Made by a program: the position numbers and the translations under genes. From the NCBI GenBank assembly GCA_021783235.1, contig JAJXUD010000034.1, forward strand, positions 1 to 47,295: a stretch of DNA of 47,295 nt, read 5' to 3'. The notes beneath the pieces were generated by a model, which made no database searches, had not been told where the DNA came from, and saw only the letters and a program-made list of their open reading frames with translations. This DNA is from Myxococcales bacterium (GTDB taxonomy: Bacteria; Myxococcota; Myxococcia; Myxococcales; JAKAPL01). This document shows positions 8,710 through 16,728 of this stretch, piece after piece (position 1 is the first letter of the stretch; each line of letters opens with the position of its first letter).

Positions 8710-8789
8710 GGGCGACGGGGGCCCCGGGGGCTCTTTCTGAAAGCGCAAGCTGGTCTCTCTTCGCGGCGGCGTGGTACCCGTCTCGGGAG

Positions 8790-10811
8790 ATGGCGCGCCT
8801 CGACCTCGGCAAGCTGAATCCACCGCAGCGCGAGGCGGTGCTGCACGGCGAGGGGCCGGTCCTGGTCCTCGCCGGGGCGGGCAGCGGCAAGACGCGCGTG
8901 ATCTCGTACCGGATCGCCCGGCTGCTCGGGGCCGGCGTCCCCCCGGACGCGATCCTCGCGATGACCTTCACGAACAAGGCCGCCGGCGAGATGCGCGAGC
9001 GGGTGGCGGGGCTCGTCGGACCGCGCTCGAAGGGGCTGCCGCGCATCGGGACCTTCCACGCCTTCGGCCTCACGCTCGTGCGAGAGCAGTCGCGCCGGCT
9101 CGGCTTCCCGGGCCGGGTCGCCATCGCCGATGGCTCGGACCAGTCGCAGATCGTGCGGCGGGCGCTGCGCGACGTCCGGATCGACGACCGCAAGTTCGAC
9201 CTCTGGCGCGTCCTCTCGGTGATCTCGCGCGCGAAGGGCGAGGGGCGCGCGCCGCAGCCGAAGCCGGAGGGGCTCGGGGACGACTACGACCTCATCGCGA
9301 GCCTCGTCTTCGAGCGCTACGAGCGGGCGCTGCGCGCCATGGGAATGGTGGACTTCGACGACCTCATCGGGCTGCCGGTGAAGCTGCTCGGGGAGGATCC
9401 GGGGCTGCTCGCCGCGACGAAGCGCCGCTTCCGCCACGTCCTCGTCGACGAGTTCCAGGACACGAGCGCCGCGCAGCTTCGGCTGCTGCGGCTCGTCTCC
9501 CCCGATTCGGGGAACGTCTGCGCGGTGGGCGACGACGACCAGTCGATCTACGGCTGGCGAGGGGCCGAGATCTCGAACATCCTCGAGTTCGAGCGCCACT
9601 TCCCCGGCGCGGTGGCGATCCGGCTCACGCAGAACTACCGCTCGACGGGCGCGATCCTCGCCTGCGCCAACGCCGTCATCCGCGAGAACCAGGCGCGCCG
9701 GCCGAAGGAGCTCTGGACCGACCGCGGCGCGGGCGAGCCCGTGCAGCTCGTGACCTTGCCGGGCGAGGAGGAGGAGGCGCGCTTCGTCGCCGAGCGGATC
9801 GACGAGCTGCGCGGCCAGGGGCGGGCCCTCGACGACCTCGCGATCCTCTTCCGCACGAACGCGCAGAGCCGCCCCCTCGAGGAGGCGCTGCGCGAGCGGG
9901 CCATCCCCTACGACGTCGTCGGCGGCCCCGCCTTCTTCGACCGCAAGGACGTGCGCGACCTCGTCGCCTTCCTGAAGCTCGTCGCGAACCCGGAGGACGA
10001 GGTCTCGCTCCTTCGGATCGTCAACGTGCCCGCCCGCGGCATCGGCGAGGCCTCCGTGGAGAAGCTCTCGGCCTTCGCGCTCGAGCGGGGGCTTCCGGTG
10101 GGCGAGGCCTTCCGCCGGGCCCGCGAGGTCGAGGGGCTCGGCCCCGCCGCCGCCCGGGTCGAGGGCTTCCTCGCGCTGCTCGAGGAGCTGCGGGGCCTCT
10201 TCGGGAGCCACGGGCTCGGCGCCGCCGCCCGTGCGCTCGTCGACCGCGTCGGCCTCCGCGCGCCCGCGGAGGAGGGACCGGCCCTGGCGAAGGCGGGGGA
10301 GGGGGCGGGCCCCCGGGCCGACGCCCTCGAGGCCGTCTGCCAGAGCCTCGACAACTACGCCCGCGCGGCCCGCGCTCCCTCGCTCTCCGAGTGGCTCGCC
10401 CGCCTCGCCCTCGACGGCCGCGGCGAGGAGGCCGCTCCCGGCGAGGGCGGCCGCGCGATCCTCATGACGCTCCACGCGGCGAAGGGGCTCGAGTTCCCGG
10501 TCGTCTTCCTCGTGGGCATGGAGGAGGATCTGCTCCCCCACGGCGGCATGCAGGGGCAGCCGCGCGATCTCGACGAGGAACGGCGGCTCTGTTACGTGGG
10601 GATCACCCGGGCCCGCGACCGGCTCTACCTGACGCGCGCCGCCGCGCGGCAGAAGCGCGGCCAGCGAATTCCGCGCACGCCCTCGCGCTTTCTGGCGCCG
10701 CTGCCCGCCGAGCACGTGCAGATCGTCGACCTCGCCGCCCGCGCGACCCCGGACGCCGCCTCCTCGAAGTTCTGGGAGCTCGTCGGGATGTCTCCCGACC
10801 CCGAGGCCTGA
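8790..10811 (+). CDS. UvrD/Rep-family superfamily 1A DNA helicase
   Basis: The 673-residue start is placed at MARLDLGKLNPPQREAV, which begins exactly where Rep/PcrA proteins do. The in-frame upstream sequence lies inside the previous gene. All SF1A motifs are present: Q-motif and Walker A (LAGAGSGKT, 28-35), Ia (TFTNKAAGEM), II (VLVDEFQDT), III (GDDDQSIYGWRGAE), IV (LTQNYRST), V (TLHAAKGLEFPVVFL) and VI (CYVGITRARDRLYLT). The length equals that of E. coli Rep and is shorter than PcrA/UvrD because little follows motif VI. It translocates 3' to 5' on single-stranded DNA and acts in repair or replication restart; Rep versus UvrD cannot be settled here. A small palindrome, CTTTC-T-GAAAG, lies at 8733-8743. 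Confidence 0.95.
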   Translation: MARLDLGKLNPPQREAVLHGEGPVLVLAGAGSGKTRVISYRIARLLGAGVPPDAILAMTFTNKAAGEMRERVAGLVGPRSKGLPRIGTFHAFGLTLVREQSRRLGFPGRVAIADGSDQSQIVRRALRDVRIDDRKFDLWRVLSVISRAKGEGRAPQPKPEGLGDDYDLIASLVFERYERALRAMGMVDFDDLIGLPVKLLGEDPGLLAATKRRFRHVLVDEFQDTSAAQLRLLRLVSPDSGNVCAVGDDDQSIYGWRGAEISNILEFERHFPGAVAIRLTQNYRSTGAILACANAVIRENQARRPKELWTDRGAGEPVQLVTLPGEEEEARFVAERIDELRGQGRALDDLAILFRTNAQSRPLEEALRERAIPYDVVGGPAFFDRKDVRDLVAFLKLVANPEDEVSLLRIVNVPARGIGEASVEKLSAFALERGLPVGEAFRRAREVEGLGPAAARVEGFLALLEELRGLFGSHGLGAAARALVDRVGLRAPAEEGPALAKAGEGAGPRADALEAVCQSLDNYARAARAPSLSEWLARLALDGRGEEAAPGEGGRAILMTLHAAKGLEFPVVFLVGMEEDLLPHGGMQGQPRDLDEERRLCYVGITRARDRLYLTRAAARQKRGQRIPRTPSRFLAPLPAEHVQIVDLAARATPDAASSKFWELVGMSPDPEA

Positions 10812-10814
10812 GGG

Positions 10815-10835
10815 CCGCGGGCGATCAACCCGCGG
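10815..10835. other. GC-rich hairpin between convergent genes
   Basis: CCGCGGG (10815-10821) and CCCGCGG (10829-10835) form a 7-bp perfect stem with a 7-base loop. It spans the 13-bp gap between the helicase and proC and reaches into the end of proC. No T-tract follows on either strand, so it may slow polymerase in both directions but is not a typical intrinsic terminator. Confidence 0.35.
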
Positions 10836-11664
10836 GCGGCTCGCGGAGCCTCTCGCCGCCGAGCTCCTTCGCCCGGCGGGTCGCCGCCTCGACCGCGTCG
10901 ATGAGGGTGGTCCGCAGGCCGCCCGCCTCGAGGGTGTGGAGGCCGGCGATGGCCGTTCCGCCGGGGGAGGTCACCATGTCCTTGAGCTGTCCGGGGTGCA
11001 TCTTGGTCTCGAGCAGGAGCTTCGCCGAGCCGAGGACGGTCTGGGCGGCGAGATCCTGGGCGATGTGGCGCGAGAGGCCGACCTTCACGCCCGCGTCGGA
11101 GAGCGCCTCGATGATGAGGAAGATGTAGGCGGGGCCGCTCCCCGACAGGCCGGTGACCGCGTCGAGCAGCGACTCCTCGACCACCGCGGTCGTGCCGACG
11201 GCGCGGAAGAGCTGGACGGCGAGATCGAGATCCGCCGGGGTGGCGTGGCCTCCGGCGGCGATGCCGGTGGCCCCGGCGCCCACGAGCGCCGCGACGTTCG
11301 GCATGGCGCGGACGACCCGCGCCGGGGGGCGCAGCCGGCGCTCGAGCAGCCGGAGCGGGACGCCGGCGGCGATCGAGATGGCGAGCTTGCCGGCCTCGAT
11401 CTGCGGGCCGACCTCCTCGAGGACGCCCTCGAGGATCTGCGGCTTGACGGCGAGGAGGATCACGTCGGCCGCCTGGGCGACCGCCCGGTTGTCGCGATCG
11501 ACGTGGATGCCGTAGCGCCCGTGCAGCTCGTCGAGACGCCCCCGGTGGGGCCCGCTCGCCCAGAGGTCGTCGGGCGTGGTGACGCCCGCCTCGAGCCACC
11601 CCTTGAGGAGCGCCTCACCCATGTTGCCGCAGCCGATGATGCCGAGCTTCGTGCCGGTGGCCAT
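10825..11664 (-). CDS. proC: Pyrroline-5-carboxylate reductase
   Basis: This 279-residue protein has the full ProC layout. The N-terminal NAD(P)-binding Rossmann segment reads LGIIGCGNMGEALLKGWL. It is followed by ILLAVKPQ, ISIAAGVPL, VRAMPNVAALVGAGATGI and the signature region VTGLSGSGPAYIFLIIEAL...DAGVKVGL. The family C-terminal motif HPGQLKDMVTSPGGTAIAGL is intact. It reduces delta-1-pyrroline-5-carboxylate to L-proline in the cytoplasm. The start is an ATG with no ribosome site but a good promoter ending six bases before it, which suggests a leaderless message. The next gene upstream is an FAD amine oxidase subunit, and an ALDH for the same intermediate lies about 15 kb away, so proline turnover genes are scattered through the window. 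Confidence 0.97.
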   Translation of the reverse strand: MATGTKLGIIGCGNMGEALLKGWLEAGVTTPDDLWASGPHRGRLDELHGRYGIHVDRDNRAVAQAADVILLAVKPQILEGVLEEVGPQIEAGKLAISIAAGVPLRLLERRLRPPARVVRAMPNVAALVGAGATGIAAGGHATPADLDLAVQLFRAVGTTAVVEESLLDAVTGLSGSGPAYIFLIIEALSDAGVKVGLSRHIAQDLAAQTVLGSAKLLLETKMHPGQLKDMVTSPGGTAIAGLHTLEAGGLRTTLIDAVEAATRRAKELGGERLREPPAG

Positions 11665-11670
11665 GCGCGG

Positions 11671-11699
11671 AATGTCGGTGGCGCGCGCGCGCCTGTCAA
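11671..11699 (-). promoter_or_regulatory. Promoter of proC, leaderless geometry
   Basis: On the minus strand a perfect TTGACA (11699-11694) is followed by a 17-bp spacer and GACATT (11676-11671). Six bases then lead to the proC ATG. This spacing would put the transcription start at or within a base or two of the initiation codon. Confidence 0.65.
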
Positions 11700-11764
11700 C
11701 TCGGGCGCGGCTCGAGGCGCGCCGGCCGATCCCCGGGCGACGGGGAGGGGCGGCCCGCGGCCGT

Positions 11765-13252
11765 TCAGCCGATGATGAAGTCCTCGCGCTCGAGCCGACC
11801 CTCGGCGAAGCGCGAGAGCGTGAAGCGGTCGAAGATCTCGTCCCGCTCGCCGCCCGCCATCCAGCTGGCCATCAGCTCGGCGACAGCGGGCGCCATCATG
11901 AAGCCGTGGCCCACGAAGCCGCTCATCTGGAGGAAGCCTGCGACCCCCGGCGTCTCCCCGAGGATCGGAGAGTTGTCGGGCGTCACGTCGTAGCAGCCGG
12001 CCCACTGCCGGATGACCTGCAAGGCGCCGAGGCCCGGCAGGGTCCGCAAGAAGGCCCGAGAGAACCGGGCGAGGAAGCGAAGCGTCGCGCCCGATTCCAG
12101 CCCGGCGGGATCCTTCGGGTCGCCCATCCCGCCGACGATCTCTCCGCGCATCGACTGCGAGAAGTAGAGGCCGTCGTCGAGGACGGAGACGAGTGGGCCG
12201 AGGAACGGCTTGAGCGGCTCGCTGACGAGGATCTCGTGGCGGTGGGGCTCGTTCGGCAGACGAACGCCGGCGAGCGAGGCGACCTTCGGGCTCCAGGCGC
12301 CGGCGGCGTTCACCAGCACGTCGCAGGCGAGCCGCCCGCGGTCGGTCACGACCGCGCGGACGCGGCCGCGCTCCACCTCGATGCCGACCGCGCGCGTGAA
12401 CGTCTCGACGCGGACCCCCCGTTCCGCGGCGCCCTTCGCGTAGCCCCAGAGGAACGGCCAGGGAAAGACGACGGCGTCCTTCGGGTTGAAGGCGGCGAGG
12501 AGAAAGGGGGCCGCGTCCAGCTCTGGGACGATCTCCCTCGCGCCGTCCGGGGTGAGCAGCCGCGTCGGCACGTCGTGGCGCCGCTGCAGCTCGGCGCTTC
12601 GCTCGAGCCTTCGCGCCACCTCCGGGCTCGCGGCGAGGAAGAGGTAGCCTCCCTGCCGCAGCCAGACGTTGATCCCGAGCTCGGCGGCGAACCCGCGGCA
12701 GATCTCGAGGCTGCGCCGCGCGAGCCGGATGTTCGTGGGGGTGCCCCACTGCATCCGGACGCCCCCGCCGTTGCGGCCGGAGGCGCCCGCGCAGAGGTAG
12801 CCCGCTTCGAGCACCACGACGTCGCGCTGGCCGCGCTTCGCGAGCTCGTAGGCGAGGGCGAGCCCCATGATGCCGCCGCCGACGATGGCGACCCGGCAGC
12901 GCTCCGGAAACGGGCCGTCCGGGCGAACGGGCGCGGCTGGCAGCTCCTCCCTCGGCGGGACGCCCGGTCCCGGCGGCCCGAGCGCCTCCGGATCGAGCGC
13001 CGCGAAGGAGGCGAAGGCGGTCGGCGCGACGGGCGGCCGAGGCGTGAAGGGGGCGAGCCCCTCACGCGGCTGCCCGCCCTCCCGCTCGAGCCAGTGAGCG
13101 ATCCCGGCGAGGCAGCTCTTGCCCTGGCAGAAGCCGGTGCCGAAGCCCGTGTAGCGCTTGGCCGACTCCACGTCGCGAAAGCCGTGGCGGACGGCCTCCG
13201 CGAGGTCTTGCTCGGAGACGTCCTCGCAGGCGCAGACGATTCGTTTGCCCAT
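11765..13252 (-). CDS. FAD amine oxidase subunit (DadA/SoxB/HcnC type) with N-terminal BFD-like [2Fe-2S] domain
   Basis: Residues 1-55 form a BFD-like iron-sulfur domain: Cys7 and Cys9 (CAC), then Cys42 and Cys47 in GTGFCQGKSC. After a Pro-rich linker, a DAO-fold flavoprotein begins at about 118 with VAIVGGGIMGLALAYELA. It continues with GASGRNGGGVRMQWG, DVLVNAAGAWSP and the C-terminal GFVGHGFMMAPAVAELMA. This is the beta-type subunit of sarcosine oxidase, HCN synthase, opine oxidase and dye-linked L-proline or hydroxyproline dehydrogenases. In those systems the BFD-like domain usually sits at the C-terminus of the alpha subunit. Here it has moved to this subunit, and the alpha-like protein encoded at 25196-26476 lacks it. 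The substrate is inferred to be proline-like from nearby proC and the ALDH next to the alpha-like gene. Confidence 0.85.
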   Translation of the reverse strand: MGKRIVCACEDVSEQDLAEAVRHGFRDVESAKRYTGFGTGFCQGKSCLAGIAHWLEREGGQPREGLAPFTPRPPVAPTAFASFAALDPEALGPPGPGVPPREELPAAPVRPDGPFPERCRVAIVGGGIMGLALAYELAKRGQRDVVVLEAGYLCAGASGRNGGGVRMQWGTPTNIRLARRSLEICRGFAAELGINVWLRQGGYLFLAASPEVARRLERSAELQRRHDVPTRLLTPDGAREIVPELDAAPFLLAAFNPKDAVVFPWPFLWGYAKGAAERGVRVETFTRAVGIEVERGRVRAVVTDRGRLACDVLVNAAGAWSPKVASLAGVRLPNEPHRHEILVSEPLKPFLGPLVSVLDDGLYFSQSMRGEIVGGMGDPKDPAGLESGATLRFLARFSRAFLRTLPGLGALQVIRQWAGCYDVTPDNSPILGETPGVAGFLQMSGFVGHGFMMAPAVAELMASWMAGGERDEIFDRFTLSRFAEGRLEREDFIIG

Positions 13253-13322
13253 CGGCGCCGCGTCTTACCCCGCCTTCCGGATGCCGTCGAGGCCCTCGGA
13301 CCCCGCCGAGACGCATTCGTGC

Positions 13323-13351
13323 TTGACACCATCTCGATGTCCGAACATATT
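13323..13351 (+). promoter_or_regulatory. Promoter of the MarR-ABC export operon
   Basis: A perfect TTGACA (13323-13328), a 17-bp spacer and CATATT (13346-13351) lie 28 bases before the MarR start in an unusually AT-rich patch. Around and after the -10 box, CGAAC occurs twice (13342-13346 and 13354-13358). An ATTG...CAAT inverted pair spans about 13349-13367. These are candidate sites for autoregulation by the MarR protein. Confidence 0.65.
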
Positions 13352-13379
13352 GGCGAACGAAACAATTTGGAGATCTGAT

Positions 13380-13871
13380 ATGACGGCGGCCGCCTCGCTG
13401 ACGGCGCTCTTCACGGAGTTGAACACGCTGCTCAACCGGCGATCGGCCGGCCGGGCGCTCGCGCTCATGAACGACGTCGGCCTCACCATGGCCCAGATGG
13501 TCTCCCTCTTCATCCTCGACGCGCAGGGCCCCCAGGCCGTCGGAGCGATCGCCCAGAAGGTGAAGCTCTCGCCCGCGGCCGCGAGCCAGATGATCGATCA
13601 TCTGGTCCGCGGCGGGCTCGTCTCGCGCACCGAGGACCCGACGGATCGGCGCTCCAAGCTGGTCTCGCTCGCGGAGAGGGGGAGGACGCTCATTCGGCGG
13701 ATCGAGCAGGAGCGCCAGCGCGAGCTCGCCGAGGTGCTGGGGCAGCTCGGGGAGACGGTTGGACGCAAGCTCGGAGAGGCGCTGCGGCTCGCGGTGGACG
13801 AGCTTCGGATCGGCACGGAGGCGGCGCCCGTCGGCGCGCCTTCCAGGAAGGCAGGTCAGGGCAAGCGATGA
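13380..13871 (+). CDS. MarR-family transcriptional regulator
   Basis: This 163-residue protein starts at an ATG with TGGAGA seven bases upstream. It contains the MarR winged helix: LTMAQMVSLFIL, VGAIAQKVKLSPAAASQMID as the recognition region, then LVRGGLVSRTEDPTDRRSK with the conserved wing DxRxRR-like turn and SLAERGRTLI. Long flanking helices would form the dimer interface. It is the first gene of the export operon and overlaps the ATPase gene by four bases (ATGA), so it most likely controls the whole unit in response to a small lipophilic ligand, as MarR proteins commonly do. The ligand is unknown. Confidence 0.9.
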   Translation: MTAAASLTALFTELNTLLNRRSAGRALALMNDVGLTMAQMVSLFILDAQGPQAVGAIAQKVKLSPAAASQMIDHLVRGGLVSRTEDPTDRRSKLVSLAERGRTLIRRIEQERQRELAEVLGQLGETVGRKLGEALRLAVDELRIGTEAAPVGAPSRKAGQGKR

Positions 13872-14581
13872 GCGCGATCGTCTCGGTGCGGGGCGCGGTG
13901 AAGGAGTACGCCCTCGGGGCCGTCAAGGTGCAGGCGCTGCGCGGGGTGGACCTGGAGGTCGGAGAGGGCGAGTTCCTCTCGATCGCGGGCCCATCGGGGA
14001 GCGGCAAGACGACGCTCCTGAACCTCATCGGCTGCGTCGACACGGCGACCTCGGGGGTCGTCCAGGTCGCCGGCAAGGACACCGCGAGCCTCTCGGAGCG
14101 GCAGCTCACCGAGCTGCGGCTGAACACGATCGGCTTCATCTTTCAGAGCTTCAACCTGGTCTCGGTCCTCTCGGTGTTGCAGAACGTCGAGCTGCCGCTC
14201 CTCTTGCAGCGCCGCTTCTCGGGCAAGGAGCGGCACGACCGCGTCCTTGACCTGCTCGGCCGCGTGGGGCTCGCGGATCACGCGAAGCACCGCCCGAGCG
14301 AGCTCTCCGGCGGCCAGCGACAGCGCGTCGCGATCGCCCGGGCGCTCGTCACGCGGCCGCAGATAGTCCTCGCCGACGAGCCGACGGCGAACCTCGACTC
14401 GGTGACCGGCGAGAACATCCTCGCGCTGATGCGGGAGCTCAATCGGACCGAGCGGACGACCTTCATCTTCTCGACCCACGACGCCAAGGTGATGGCGCAC
14501 GCGAGCGCCGTCGTCCGGATCGCGGACGGCCGCGTCCTCGGTCGCGAGGCCCCTGCGGCGGCGCAGGCCGAGGGGCACTGA
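13868..14581 (+). CDS. ABC transporter ATPase, LolD/MacB type
   Basis: This 237-residue ATPase has Walker A GPSGSGKT (41-48), Q-loop FIFQSFNLVSVLSVLQNVELP, signature LSGGQRQRVAIARAL, Walker B IVLADEPTANLDS and the switch histidine in FSTHD. The Q-loop block and overall length are typical of the LolD/MacB/FtsE class. Members of this class drive FtsX-type permeases by mechanotransmission, not by moving substrate through the membrane channel. The start overlaps the MarR stop, and the first permease follows six bases after the stop, so the subunits are made together. Confidence 0.93.
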   Translation: MSAIVSVRGAVKEYALGAVKVQALRGVDLEVGEGEFLSIAGPSGSGKTTLLNLIGCVDTATSGVVQVAGKDTASLSERQLTELRLNTIGFIFQSFNLVSVLSVLQNVELPLLLQRRFSGKERHDRVLDLLGRVGLADHAKHRPSELSGGQRQRVAIARALVTRPQIVLADEPTANLDSVTGENILALMRELNRTERTTFIFSTHDAKVMAHASAVVRIADGRVLGREAPAAAQAEGH

Positions 14582-14587
14582 GCGGCC

Positions 14588-16717
14588 ATGTTCTCGACCC
14601 TGCGGGTGCTCGTCCAGATCGCCTTTCGTAACCTCTTCGCGTCACGGCTGAAGACGGCGATCGTCGGCGGGATCGTCTTCTTCGGCGCGCTCCTCGTCAC
14701 GGTCGGCGGCTCCTTGCTCGGCAGCGTGACGGGCGGCATGGCGCGATCGATTACGGGCACCCTCGCCGGCGACGTGCAGGTCTATGGCGCGAGCTCCAAG
14801 GACGATCTCGCGATCTTCGGCGGCTTCGGCGACCAGAACCTCGCCCAGATCGACTCGTTCGAGACGCTGAAGGCCGTCGTCGAGAAGGTCCCGAACGTCG
14901 CCCGGGTGGTCCCGATGGGGATCTCGGGAGCGCTCGTCACGAGCGGGAACACCATCGACCTCGTGCTCGAGAAGCTGCGCAACGCGGTGCGCAAGGAGAC
15001 CCAGGGCGATCGCTCGCCCGCGCTGCTCGCCGAGATCGAGGCCCAGAAGGAGCACGTCCGGCAGATGGTCCAGGTGCTCGAGGGCGAGCAGAAGAACCTC
15101 GTGGCGCTCGTCGACGCGACCAAGCTGACGCAAGAGGATCGAGACAACGCCATGGCGCTCGCTCGGGCGGCGAGCCCCCAGTTCTGGGCCGACTTCGACC
15201 GCGACCCGCTGAACGCCCTCGAGTTCCTCGAGAACAAGATCGCGCCGCAGTCCACGGACGCGGACATGCTGATGCTGCGCTACGTCGGGACGGACCTGTC
15301 GGCCTTCGGCCGCTCGTTCGACCGGTTCCGCATCGTGGACGGCAAGCCCGTGCCTCCCGGCAAGCGAGGGTTTCTCTTCGCGAAGTACTTCTACGAGGAC
15401 CGGATCAAGCTTCGGACGGCCCGGCGGCTGGACAAGATTCGCGAGGCCCTGTCGGTGAAGGGGCAGACCATCGCCTCGGATCCCGACCTGCAGCGGATGG
15501 TCCACGAGAACGAGCGGCAGACGCGCGAGATCCTGCTGCAGCTCGATCCGACCTCCACCCGGAACATGACGAAGCTGCTCCGGGACGAGCTCGGTTCGAA
15601 GGAGACGGATCTCGGCAGGCTGCTCGCTTCGTTCTTCGCGATGGACGACGCGAGCTTCGAGCGGCGCTACCACTTCTTCTACGACCGGCTCGCGCCGATG
15701 CTCGAACTCTATCGGATCCGGGTGGGCGACACCCTCACCATCAAGGCCTTCACGAAGACCGGCTACTCCCGGTCGATCAATCTGAAGGTTTACGGCACGT
15801 TCGAGTTTCAGGGGCTCGAGAAGTCGCCGCTCGCGGGCTCCGTGAACCTGATGGACCTCGTCTCCTTCCGGGATCTCTACGGCTTCCTCACGCCCGACAA
15901 CCAGAAGGAGGTGGCGCGCATCGAGCAGGCGGCGGGAGAGAGGGCGATCGACCGCGCCCACGCCGACGACGAGCTCTTCGGCGGGGACTCGAAGGCGGAC
16001 GCGGCCCAGGCGCCTCCGGCTCCGCCCCCGATGCCAAAGGAGGCGATGCCGGCCGTCTCCGCGCCCCTCGAGAAGCTCCACCGCGACGACCGCGCCGCGC
16101 GGGATTACGATCCCGCGGAGCTCGAGAAGGGGGTCGTCCTCGACGCCGCGGTGGTGCTGCGCGACCACTCCAAGGTCGACCAGGCGATCCGAGACATCGG
16201 GGCCGCGACGAAGCGGGCGGGACTCGACGTCAAGGCGGTGAGCTGGCAGGACGCCGCCGGCATCATCGGCAAGCTCGTGATGACCTTTCGGCTCGTCCTC
16301 TACCTCGCCTTCCTCGTCATCTTCCTCGTGGCCCTCGTCATCATCAACAACGCGCTCGTGATGGCGACGCTCGAGCGGGTGCGCGAGATCGGCACCTTGC
16401 GGGCGGTGGGCGCGCAGAAGACCTTCGTGCTCGGCATGCTGGTGGTCGAGGCCGCGACGCTCGGCGGAGTCTTCGGGGGTCTCGGCGCGGGCGTTGGGGC
16501 GCTCGTCGTCGCGCTGCTCGGGGCCCAAGGCATCCCCGCCACCTCCGACGTCATGAACTTCTTCTTCTCGGGGCCGAGGCTCTACCCCTCCCTGGCGCCC
16601 GCGACGGTCGCCTTGGCGATCGCCATCGTGCTCGTGGTGGCGACCCTCTCGTCCTTCTACCCGGCCTGGTTGGCCATGCGCGTCTCACCCCGTGAGGCGA
16701 TGGCCTCGGACGAATGA
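14588..16717 (+). CDS. FtsX-like permease with a very large periplasmic domain
   Basis: The 709-residue protein has the MacB/LolC topology: one N-terminal membrane helix (about 21-48), a large periplasmic region, then three helices near 567-588, 613-645 and 672-693. The coupling segment LERVREIGTLRAVGAQ lies between the second and third helices. The periplasmic part is about 500 residues, roughly twice the usual size. It includes a charged coiled-coil-like region (about 115-175 and 280-345), a strand-rich block resembling the MacB core domain (LYRIRVGDTLTIKAF, VYGTFEFQGLE), and an Ala/Pro-rich hinge (about 470-500). Its extra bulk may reach toward the LolA-like and barrel partners. It forms a heterodimer with the next gene product by inference. 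Confidence 0.88.
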   Translation: MFSTLRVLVQIAFRNLFASRLKTAIVGGIVFFGALLVTVGGSLLGSVTGGMARSITGTLAGDVQVYGASSKDDLAIFGGFGDQNLAQIDSFETLKAVVEKVPNVARVVPMGISGALVTSGNTIDLVLEKLRNAVRKETQGDRSPALLAEIEAQKEHVRQMVQVLEGEQKNLVALVDATKLTQEDRDNAMALARAASPQFWADFDRDPLNALEFLENKIAPQSTDADMLMLRYVGTDLSAFGRSFDRFRIVDGKPVPPGKRGFLFAKYFYEDRIKLRTARRLDKIREALSVKGQTIASDPDLQRMVHENERQTREILLQLDPTSTRNMTKLLRDELGSKETDLGRLLASFFAMDDASFERRYHFFYDRLAPMLELYRIRVGDTLTIKAFTKTGYSRSINLKVYGTFEFQGLEKSPLAGSVNLMDLVSFRDLYGFLTPDNQKEVARIEQAAGERAIDRAHADDELFGGDSKADAAQAPPAPPPMPKEAMPAVSAPLEKLHRDDRAARDYDPAELEKGVVLDAAVVLRDHSKVDQAIRDIGAATKRAGLDVKAVSWQDAAGIIGKLVMTFRLVLYLAFLVIFLVALVIINNALVMATLERVREIGTLRAVGAQKTFVLGMLVVEAATLGGVFGGLGAGVGALVVALLGAQGIPATSDVMNFFFSGPRLYPSLAPATVALAIAIVLVVATLSSFYPAWLAMRVSPREAMASDE

Positions 16718-16728
16718 GGAGCGTCTAG

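Noticed and set aside
11765-13252. Hydrogen cyanide synthase (HcnC) as a specific call
   Set aside because: The fold is shared by HCN synthase, sarcosine oxidase and proline dehydrogenases. There is no contiguous hcnABC order, and the partner gene lies beside a P5C dehydrogenase-like gene, so proline-type oxidation fits better.
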